From Desulfobulbaceae bacterium (lineage in GTDB: Bacteria > Desulfobacterota > Desulfobulbia > Desulfobulbales > Desulfocapsaceae), in assembly GCA_024643445.1 (NCBI GenBank), contig JAHEMX010000312.1, forward strand, positions 1 to 5,122: a stretch of DNA of 5,122 bases. Direction: 5' to 3'. The translations under genes were made by a program, and so were the position numbers. The notes beneath the pieces were generated by a model. The model was not told the DNA's origin. It saw nothing but the letters and a program-made list of their open reading frames with translations, and did not search any database. Below, in pieces: positions 1-5,122 of the stretch (its first letter is position 1; each line of letters starts with the position of its first letter).

Positions 1-1164
1 TCCATCCTGGGGGAACTTGAAAAAGGAGCAAAAGACAGTAAGACCCGGGACTCGATCAACTTTCTTGTTTCGGTTATTAAAAAACCGATCACGGACCAGG
101 ACGGGAAAAAATCGGATGGGGCGCCGAAAAAGCCCGTATTTCCCGAGAACCCGGATTTTTCCATCGAAGAGATCCAGGCCTTTACCACCAAGAACAAACC
201 TCATCCAAGAATTCTCTCCCAGCTTCCCGAGGTCCCGACAACCAACGAAACCCTGACCATCCTGCTGCTGATGGCCCAGCATCCGCAGCCGCTGCAGAAC
301 CAGATCCGCATGCAGCAGTACTTCCGGGAGATCCTTTCCGGACCGCTCCAGGATAAAACCTGGTTAATACTCAGCGGCGGGCTGCACAATGTTATTCTTA
401 CCGGCAACGACGCGCTGATTCGACTGGCGGTCAAACTTGTCTGCGACCCGCTGAGACGCTCTACATACACCAACCCCCTCAACCTGCTGGCGCTCACCCT
501 CGAACTCTGCAACAAGGCGGAGTACCTGCATCTCTGGCCATACGCGGTAAACGAGCTGCTGGCCAATGGCTGCAGCGCCGACCCGGCCGCATACCAGAAA
601 ATCAGCGAAGCCGCCGCCCGTATAACGGAAGGAGAAATGCTCTCCGTCCTGCCAAAATTAAAGGAACTCGATTCCTTTCAGGACAATGTGATTGCAGCGG
701 ACATCTTTACCGGTCTGACGCAGGCCTGCTTCCCGCTCTTTGCCTTTCTGCTCAAGACCCAGGTCGGCCAGCCGGTCGGTGACCGGGTTATCGGCGGGCT
801 CAGGAGAGATCCCCCCGACTGGCTCATCAAGGCCGTTGTCAACATGCTCGATTTTTCAATACAGGAGCACAAGGTTTTTCTCTACTCGTATCTCCGGCAG
901 ACGGCAGCGGCAAAACCGACGGATGAATTGAGGTTGGCGGCCGCCAAAATCGTCACGCAGCATCTGCCAGCCCTGCCCGAGGAACGGCGGGCCGAACTCT
1001 GGGTGGCAGGCACGATCGAGGCTCTTGCCGAACTGAATACCAAGGAGACGCGCCAGCTGCTCGAGCAGATAGCCAGCGGCAGAAAACTTCTCGTCATCCC
1101 CCAATGGCCTTCAGAATGCAGGAAAGCCGCTGAAACAGCTCTTGAAACGGAACGCAGACGCTAA
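1..1164 (+). CDS. 3' part of a helical-repeat (HEAT-like) protein, N-terminus outside the window
   Basis: Reading frame 1 is open from the first base to the TAA at 1162-1164, so the visible 387 residues are the C-terminal part of a longer protein. The internal ATG at 271 is unlikely to be the true start, because coding-like sequence continues upstream of it without a stop. After a lysine- and proline-rich linker (about residues 28-55 of the fragment), the rest is a run of amphipathic helices rich in Leu and Ala. This resembles HEAT/ARM-type solenoids, although I could not align individual repeat units. I see no catalytic motif, membrane segment or zinc-binding cluster. The gene ends 11 bases before an HD-GYP gene and is probably cotranscribed with it. 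I infer that it acts as a protein-interaction scaffold or partner in the same signalling pathway. The family is not recognised by name and the function is unknown. Confidence 0.8.
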   Translation, partial: SILGELEKGAKDSKTRDSINFLVSVIKKPITDQDGKKSDGAPKKPVFPENPDFSIEEIQAFTTKNKPHPRILSQLPEVPTTNETLTILLLMAQHPQPLQNQIRMQQYFREILSGPLQDKTWLILSGGLHNVILTGNDALIRLAVKLVCDPLRRSTYTNPLNLLALTLELCNKAEYLHLWPYAVNELLANGCSADPAAYQKISEAAARITEGEMLSVLPKLKELDSFQDNVIAADIFTGLTQACFPLFAFLLKTQVGQPVGDRVIGGLRRDPPDWLIKAVVNMLDFSIQEHKVFLYSYLRQTAAAKPTDELRLAAAKIVTQHLPALPEERRAELWVAGTIEALAELNTKETRQLLEQIASGRKLLVIPQWPSECRKAAETALETERRR

Positions 1165-1175
1165 AACTATCTGTC

Positions 1176-2558
1176 ATGTACGAAAACCTCAATACACTCC
1201 TGATTCTGCTCTGCAGGACCATATCGACGCGAAAGCTCTACTTTCAGGATCACCCGAAGGTAAAGATGCTCGGCGGGCGGTTCATGACCCAGCTCAAGGA
1301 ATTCTGCGAGGAGTCCAAGCTGGACAAACTCTTCATCGGCATCATTGACGGCAACCTGGTTTTCGAAGGAAGAAACCTCGTCGGTCCGAGTATCGTCGGT
1401 CGCCAGCTGGTCAGCTTCGCCGAAAAACTGCATTGCGGCGGTATGTCCTTTTCCAGCCAGACCACGGAAAAGGAATTCGACACCCTGCTCGACCTGTCCA
1501 GCCAGCTCAACAAGCCGCTTGCAAGCCTGCAGGAGGCCCGCGAACTTTTCCTGTCGAAACGCATCGAAAACATAGAGCTTGCCCAGCAATACATGGGTTC
1601 CTCCAGCCCCATACCCAAGGATCAGCAGTCCGCCTGGCAGGGGCAGGACTCAGGCGATGTGCTGCAGTCTCCGACCCTCATCTACCAGGCTCTTTTTGAC
1701 TCGGTGGCCGATGCCCACGGCAATGTGGCGCAGGGCGGCGACATCGACGTCGACAGCACGCGCTCCGTCAGCGAGTATATGCTGCACTTTGCCAAAACAA
1801 GTTTCACGGATCTCATGCAGCACGTGCACTATCCGGATTATGACAGCTATACGGTCGGCCATTCCGTGCGCGTCGCCTCGCTTGCGGTATTCCTGGCCAG
1901 CTCGTTCAACTGGAGCGAGGAATTCCACGTGGCCATCGGCACCGCCGGGCTGCTGCATGATGTCGGGAAAAGCAGAATTCCCGACGAGATCATGTACAAG
2001 CCGGGAAAACTGACCAATGAAGAATTCGCCATCATGAAGGAACACGCGCGAATCGGGGCCGAGATACTGCTCGGACAGAAAAACACCAGCGCCCTCGATG
2101 TCTCCGCCGCCTGGGGGCATCATATAAAACACGATGGCTCCGGTTACCCAGCCCAGCCGCAATGGGCGTTCAGGCACCCCATCACTGCGCTCCTGCAATG
2201 CGTCGATGTCTTTGAAGCCCTCACCGCCGCCCGACCCTACAAGCCGCCCCTGTCACCGCACATGGCCTATTCCATCATGCTCAAGGACATAAAAAGCTTC
2301 AATCCGGCCATGCTGGCTGCCTTCATCTCGGCCCTCGGCCTCTATCCCCCGGGAACCATGGTTAAAATGATGGACGGCCGCACCGGCGTGGTTCTTTCCG
2401 TCGGCCCCAGGATCGATCGTCCCCGGATCAAGGTCATCCGCGACCAGAAGGGCGCTGAGATACCGGCCGAAGATCAGCCGCATATCAACCTGGCGGCAGG
2501 CGAGCACCGGGACCTGGCCATCGAGAAACTCATCCTGATCGAACAGACACACGAATAG
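1176..2558 (+). CDS. HD-GYP domain protein, probable cyclic-di-GMP phosphodiesterase
   Basis: Cytoplasmic protein of 460 residues with no visible signal peptide or membrane segment. HD-GYP enzymes hydrolyse the second messenger cyclic-di-GMP. Residues about 1-135 form an N-terminal domain of mixed helices and strands with no receiver, PAS or GAF signature, presumably regulatory. A low-complexity linker follows (about 141-165). The HD-GYP domain spans about 220-390: H229 (GHSVRV), the H261-D262 pair in LLHDVGK, H290 (MKEHARIG), H315-H316, the GYP signature DGSGYP at 320-325, and D344 in the DVFEALTAARPY segment. All these expected metal ligands are present. The glutamate four residues before the first His in trinuclear enzymes is replaced by Tyr225, which suggests a binuclear site (inference). 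Residues about 390-440 (YPPGT...DGRTGVV) match the small C-terminal extension common in this family. The ATG at 1176 lies 11 bases after the upstream stop and has no clear Shine-Dalgarno sequence, so translational coupling is plausible. Confidence 0.93.
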   Translation: MYENLNTLLILLCRTISTRKLYFQDHPKVKMLGGRFMTQLKEFCEESKLDKLFIGIIDGNLVFEGRNLVGPSIVGRQLVSFAEKLHCGGMSFSSQTTEKEFDTLLDLSSQLNKPLASLQEARELFLSKRIENIELAQQYMGSSSPIPKDQQSAWQGQDSGDVLQSPTLIYQALFDSVADAHGNVAQGGDIDVDSTRSVSEYMLHFAKTSFTDLMQHVHYPDYDSYTVGHSVRVASLAVFLASSFNWSEEFHVAIGTAGLLHDVGKSRIPDEIMYKPGKLTNEEFAIMKEHARIGAEILLGQKNTSALDVSAAWGHHIKHDGSGYPAQPQWAFRHPITALLQCVDVFEALTAARPYKPPLSPHMAYSIMLKDIKSFNPAMLAAFISALGLYPPGTMVKMMDGRTGVVLSVGPRIDRPRIKVIRDQKGAEIPAEDQPHINLAAGEHRDLAIEKLILIEQTHE

Positions 2559-2590
2559 CCGGGGACGTAACTTCTTTCCACCCTTGCAAT

Positions 2591-2626
2591 TGCCGGATAA
2601 CGGCTCAATCCGGCAGCACTTTCTTT
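2591..2626 (+). terminator. Probable intrinsic terminator after the HD-GYP gene
   Basis: A perfect 8-bp inverted repeat, TGCCGGAT (2591-2598) and ATCCGGCA (2608-2615), encloses a 9-base loop. It is followed after four bases by a T-rich stretch (TTTCTTT, 2620-2626). It lies 32 bases after the HD-GYP stop and 19 bases before the next start. The T tract is imperfect, so termination may be partial, and the hairpin could instead be a leader structure of the methyltransferase mRNA. Confidence 0.55.
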
Positions 2627-2633
2627 ACCAGTC

Positions 2634-2638
2634 GAGGA
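2634..2638 (+). promoter_or_regulatory. Ribosome binding site fixing the GTG start of the methyltransferase
   Basis: GAGGA sits six bases before the GTG at 2645. No ATG in this frame lies close enough to use it, and the next residues (SNYYNRNA...) are typical of a methyltransferase N-terminus, so the GTG start is preferred. Confidence 0.7.
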
Positions 2639-2644
2639 CAGAGC

Positions 2645-3256
2645 GTGTCGAATTACTACAACCGCAATGCAGCGCGCCTCTTTGAAAAATACCGGAGCCT
2701 GGACCCTGAGGAGCTGCACGCCCGCTGGCTGCAACACCTGCCCCGCAAACCCGGCATGGCGCTTGATGTCGGCGCAGGGTCGGGACGTGATGCCGGCTGG
2801 CTGGCGCAGAAGGGCTGGGAAGTGATCGCGGTCGAGCCTGCTCAAGCATTGCTGGAACTCGGCAAAAAAGCGACTGGGTCTTCGGCGGTCATCTGGATCG
2901 ACGATCGGTTGCCGGAACTGGCAAATCTTCAGACTTACCGGAAAAAGTTCTCCCTGATCCTGGTGAGCGGTGTCCTGATGCACCTCTCGGGACCGGAGCG
3001 AATCGTCGCCATGCAGACGCTCGCCGGTTTCATGGCTGAAAAATCGATCCTGGTAATCACCCTCCGCCAGGGGCCGGACTCTGATGAAAGAAATTTCTAT
3101 CAGGTTTCAGCAGATGAGATTGTTCAATTCACCGGGAAAAAGGATCTCTCGGTTGAAGTGGGAAATTCCGTGCCGGACGACCTGGGAAGAGACGATGTTG
3201 TCTGGCAGACCATCGTCGTCAAAAATAGCGATACAGGGACAACTTCATTACCTTGA
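2645..3256 (+). CDS. Class I SAM-dependent methyltransferase, substrate unknown
   Basis: Soluble protein of 203 residues with the Rossmann-type methyltransferase fold. Motif I, the SAM-binding glycine loop, is ALDVGAGSGRD at residues 39-49. The acidic residue ending strand beta-2 that usually contacts the ribose is E64 (VIAVEP). WIDDRLPEL (84-92) fits the motif II region and the hydrophobic strand FSLILVSGVLMHL (102-114) fits motif III/IV. Later strands (SILVITLR, about 134-141) and a C-terminal strand (about 184-193) complete the sheet. The length suits the small-molecule or protein methyltransferases of the UbiE/Methyltransf_11/25 type. There is no DPPY or PC motif as in DNA methylases, so it does not look like a restriction-modification enzyme. 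It starts with GTG after a good GAGGA site. Nothing nearby points to a substrate, and the gene appears to be transcribed separately or by read-through from the HD-GYP operon. Confidence 0.88.
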   Translation: MSNYYNRNAARLFEKYRSLDPEELHARWLQHLPRKPGMALDVGAGSGRDAGWLAQKGWEVIAVEPAQALLELGKKATGSSAVIWIDDRLPELANLQTYRKKFSLILVSGVLMHLSGPERIVAMQTLAGFMAEKSILVITLRQGPDSDERNFYQVSADEIVQFTGKKDLSVEVGNSVPDDLGRDDVVWQTIVVKNSDTGTTSLP

Positions 3257-3270
3257 ATTGGTGATTTTTT
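3247..3270 (+). terminator. Weak terminator-like hairpin at the methyltransferase stop codon
   Basis: ATTACC (3247-3252) can pair with GGTGAT (3260-3265, one G-U pair) around a seven-base loop that contains the TGA stop. A run of six T follows at 3265-3270. The stem has only two G-C pairs, so the structure is weak, but its position and T tract fit a terminator for the methyltransferase. Confidence 0.28.
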
Positions 3271-3343
3271 CATTCTGATCCAAAGCACTGATCCTGACAT
3301 ATCAAATAAGGGAATTGCCATTCACAATCTGTGGCAGCAGATA

Positions 3344-3369
3344 ACGACCCGCTTCGTCGTAACTTTTTT
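3344..3369 (+). terminator. Second weak terminator-like hairpin in the intergenic gap
   Basis: ACGAC (3344-3348) pairs with GTCGT (3356-3360) around a seven-base loop. Six T follow from 3364, after a three-base gap. It stands just upstream of the ATPase promoter and could insulate that gene from upstream transcription. The five-base stem is marginal. Confidence 0.28.
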
Positions 3370-3379
3370 ATCAATTTTC

Positions 3380-3408
3380 TTGTCCTTTATGACCATATTA
3401 TATATAAT
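3380..3408 (+). promoter_or_regulatory. Sigma-70-type promoter for the ATPase gene
   Basis: A perfect TATAAT box at 3403-3408 is preceded, at the ideal 17-base spacing, by TTGTCC at 3380-3385, which matches four of six positions of the TTGACA consensus. The surrounding 70 bases are clearly AT-richer than the neighbouring genes. Transcription would start near 3415, inside the palindrome at 3412-3425, giving a short leader of about 20 bases before the ATG at 3435. Confidence 0.65.
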
Positions 3409-3411
3409 TCA

Positions 3412-3425
3412 GTCACTTTAGTGAC
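3412..3425. promoter_or_regulatory. Perfect palindrome, candidate operator at the ATPase transcription start
   Basis: GTCACT and AGTGAC are exact inverted repeats separated by TT. The element begins four bases after the -10 box and ends where the Shine-Dalgarno GGAG begins. The position suits an operator for a dimeric repressor that blocks RNA polymerase. If transcription starts upstream of it, it could also form a small RNA hairpin next to the ribosome binding site. Its regulator is not identified here; the ATPase's own winged-helix segment makes autoregulation possible, but that is only a guess. Confidence 0.5.
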
Positions 3426-3429
3426 GGAG
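3426..3429 (+). promoter_or_regulatory. Ribosome binding site of the ATPase, abutting the palindrome
   Basis: GGAG lies five bases before the ATG at 3435 and directly touches the right arm of the palindrome. It supports the 3435 start. Confidence 0.65.
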
Positions 3430-3434
3430 ATTGC

Positions 3435-4571
3435 ATGTACATCGCACAAAAACAACTGGAGAACCTGCAGGCATCGGTGAAACCGGGTAAAGTTGTCGTT
3501 ATCTACGGTGCTCGGCGGACCGGCAAGACGACCTTGCTGCAGGAGTTTCTTAAAACGGAGGAAAGCCCCTATCTGATGGTCAGCGGTGAAGACATCGCGG
3601 TACAAGACTATATGGCCAGCCAGTCAATCGAGAAACTTACCTCCTTTATCGGACACAACAAACTCCTGGTGGTGGACGAGGCCCAAAAAGTAGAGAAGAT
3701 CGGGCTGAATCTCAAGTTGATCGTTGATCATATTCCCGGTATCAGGGTCATCGCAACAGGTTCTTCTTCGTTTGACCTGGCGCGCACCATGGGCGAGCCC
3801 CTGACCGGCCGAAAGATCACCCTGAAATTGTTTCCTCTGGCCCAGATGGAAATAGGCCGGACTGAACAGCGCCACCAGACCGATGCCAACCTGGAAAACC
3901 GGCTCATCTACGGCACCTACCCGGAGGTGGTCCTGACCCCGGACAATCGGGCCAGAGAGCGCTACCTGAAAGAGATAGTCGCCTCCTATCTGTACAAAGA
4001 TGTTCTGGAACTAGACGGTATCCGGCATTCCGCAAAGATCAGCCGCCTGCTGCAGCTCATCGCCTTTCAGATCGGCAAGGAGGTCTCCTATACGGAACTG
4101 GCGGGTAATTTAGGCATGAGCAAGAACACGGCTGAGCGGTATCTTGACCTGCTGGAAAAGGCCTTTGTCCTCCAGAAACTCAGCGGTTTCAGCCGGAATA
4201 TGCGGAGCGAGATCACCAAGAATTGCCGTTATTATTTCCTCGACAACGGTATCCGCAATGCCTTAATCAACAACTTCAATCCCCTGCAATTACGAAACGA
4301 TGCCGGTGAACTCTGGGAAAATTATCTGGTAATGGAACGCCTGAAACGACAGGAATATTTAGGGCATACAGCCAACAACTATTTCTGGCGAACCTACCGG
4401 CAACAGGAATTGGACTTTGTCGAGGAACGGGAGGGGCGTCTGTTCGGCTATGAAATGAAATGGGGTAAGGCCAATGTCAAGCCGCCAACTGAATGGCAGG
4501 CTGCATACCCTGAAGCGGCCTTCGCCCTGGTGAACAGAGAGAATTACCTGCAATTCATCGGTGCGGAATGA
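3435..4571 (+). CDS. AAA_14/DUF4143-family ATPase
   Basis: Complete soluble protein of 378 residues, within the family's usual size. The N-terminal AAA-type domain has a Walker A loop GARRTGKTT (25-33), a Walker B strand LLVVDEAQ (77-84, acidic pair D81-E82), a sensor-1-like segment IATGSSSF (106-113) and the family's EPLTGR motif (121-126). Residues about 215-250 look like a winged helix-turn-helix (YTELAGNLGMSKNTAERYL). The C-terminal DUF4143 part ends in a PD-(D/E)XK nuclease-like pattern: ELDFV with D327, then YEMKW with E340 and K342. Whether it cuts DNA is unknown; biochemical roles of this widespread family are poorly defined. These genes are patchily distributed and often transferred between distant bacteria. 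Here the gene has its own promoter and operator-like palindrome, with no partner gene in the same transcript. Base composition is somewhat AT-richer than the upstream operon, in line with acquisition from elsewhere (inference). Confidence 0.92.
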   Translation: MYIAQKQLENLQASVKPGKVVVIYGARRTGKTTLLQEFLKTEESPYLMVSGEDIAVQDYMASQSIEKLTSFIGHNKLLVVDEAQKVEKIGLNLKLIVDHIPGIRVIATGSSSFDLARTMGEPLTGRKITLKLFPLAQMEIGRTEQRHQTDANLENRLIYGTYPEVVLTPDNRARERYLKEIVASYLYKDVLELDGIRHSAKISRLLQLIAFQIGKEVSYTELAGNLGMSKNTAERYLDLLEKAFVLQKLSGFSRNMRSEITKNCRYYFLDNGIRNALINNFNPLQLRNDAGELWENYLVMERLKRQEYLGHTANNYFWRTYRQQELDFVEEREGRLFGYEMKWGKANVKPPTEWQAAYPEAAFALVNRENYLQFIGAE

Positions 4572-4671
4572 ACAAATGTACCCCGGTATATCAAGATAGA
4601 TGTGACCGGCAAACGAAGATGAAGAACAGCCATTTCACAGAGCTTGAATACCTGGTGAAAAAGAATTCAAT
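4572..4671. other. Gap between the ATPase and the broken gene
   Basis: No convincing gene, promoter or terminator. An ATG at 4619 opens a 20-codon frame ending at 4681, without a clear ribosome binding site. An imperfectly placed 5-bp inverted repeat (CCGGT 4583-4587, ACCGG 4605-4609) lacks a T tract. This stretch may include the decayed 5' flank of the pseudogene that follows. Confidence 0.4.
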
Positions 4672-5122
4672 ATGCCGATAAAATGCCCGGAGTTCCTTGA
4701 GCGCTGTCTGCTTTTTGATATCGAGGACAGGATCTACTCGATCGGTGCCATCTTTAACAATGAGAGCATCTGTTCTCCGGCACGAAAGAAGGTCGACAAG
4801 CATTTCCTGGCAGAGTTTGACCAGTTTGGAGCCGATGCACAATATCCTCGGCCATGATATCCCGCGGCTGAGAGAAGTATCAGCATCGCTTGAGATCCTT
4901 CAAAAACCGGCAATTGATACCCTGTATCTCTCCCCTCTTGCCTTTCCGGAGAATCGCTGCCACCGCCTGGTAAAGGATTATCTGCTTGTCCGGGACAGCA
5001 TTAACGACCCGGCTCAAGACGCGCGTACGGACCGCCGTTGCCTGGCTGGAACGGGCAGGTTTTCTTGAAAGAAACGAGAATAATATCAAGGTCTTCCAGG
5101 GAAAACCGCTTGTTCGCAACCA
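4672..5122 (+). pseudogene. Remnant of a large RecQ-type exonuclease-helicase, frameshifted and internally deleted
   Basis: The product is recognisable only by switching frames twice. Frame 1 from the ATG at 4672 gives a DEDD 3'-5' exonuclease-like start: CLLFDIEDRIYSIGAIF with the D-x-E motif, continuing to FDQFGAD near 4836. Frame 2 then gives HNILGHDIPRL, followed by DTLYLSPLAFPENRCHRLV and RDSINDPAQDAR, ending near 5026. Those pieces match the N-terminal domain of large (well over 1000 residues) RecQ-family exonuclease-helicases, from memory of the family. Frame 3 from 5025 to the window end then gives VRTAVAWLERAGFLERNEN and VFQGKPLVRN. This resembles a winged-helix stretch lying after the helicase core in the same proteins. 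No Walker A, DEAD/DEAH box or other helicase motif lies between, so the ATPase core appears to have been deleted. There is no good ribosome binding site before 4672. Expression of a working enzyme is unlikely; the gene continues beyond the window. Confidence 0.65.

Noticed and set aside
17..256. 79-codon frame opening at 17 on the + strand
   Set aside because: It overlaps the open frame-1 coding sequence, and its Arg/Pro/Ser-rich translation is typical of an out-of-frame reading.
1167..2198. Long minus-strand frames (1167-1589 and 1650-2198) opposite the HD-GYP gene
   Set aside because: They are antisense shadows of a well-supported gene with all HD-GYP motifs on the + strand, and have no recognisable domain.
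2474..2983. 169-codon minus-strand frame across the HD-GYP end, gap and methyltransferase start
   Set aside because: It runs opposite two supported genes and through the terminator hairpin; the translation shows no family motif.
3275..3294. Direct repeat CTGATCC separated by six bases
   Set aside because: Seven-base copies in a short gap are easily due to chance; no further copies were found nearby.
4583..4609. Inverted repeat CCGGT/ACCGG after the ATPase gene as a terminator
   Set aside because: Only five pairs with a 17-base loop and no following T tract.
4619..4681. 20-residue open frame before the pseudogene
   Set aside because: No clear ribosome binding site and no recognisable content; too short to support.
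4880..5119. Minus-strand 79-codon frame opposite the pseudogene
   Set aside because: It is a shadow; the + strand carries the recognisable exonuclease-like and LERAGFLERNEN text.
1..5122. CRISPR array, tRNA, rRNA or insertion sequence
   Set aside because: No regularly spaced repeats, cloverleaf, rRNA-like sequence, transposase or terminal inverted repeats were seen.

Overview
The window looks like a GC-rich Gram-negative genome, most likely a deltaproteobacterium / Desulfobacterota (Desulfobulbus-, Geobacter- or Desulfuromonas-like). This is inferred from a helical-repeat protein followed by an HD-GYP protein with this kind of N-terminal domain, and from codon use. No rRNA or marker gene is present to confirm it.

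Left part (1-2558): two tightly spaced genes on the + strand. The first is the 3' end of a long, mostly alpha-helical, HEAT-like protein that enters the window already open. Its stop lies 11 bases before the start of a 460-residue HD-GYP protein, a likely cyclic-di-GMP phosphodiesterase. They look like one signalling operon, closed by a probable intrinsic terminator at 2591-2626.

Middle (2559-3434): a GTG-started small class I SAM-dependent methyltransferase of unknown substrate (2645-3256). It is followed by an AT-richer gap of 178 bases with two weak terminator-like hairpins and a good sigma-70-type promoter reading rightward.

Right part (3435-5122): a complete AAA_14/DUF4143-type ATPase (3435-4571). 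Its leader carries a perfect 14-base palindrome lying between the -10 box and the Shine-Dalgarno sequence. After it comes a broken gene, 4672 to the window end. It reads as the N-terminal DEDD exonuclease-like domain of a large RecQ-type exonuclease-helicase, interrupted by a small frameshifting deletion and then joined directly to a short downstream piece of what appears to be the same protein. The helicase ATPase core is missing.

The window therefore runs from a signalling operon into accessory sequence with an independently regulated mobile-type ATPase and gene decay. I see no convincing new multigene system. The most interesting signals are the palindromic leader of the ATPase gene and the internally deleted exonuclease-helicase remnant.
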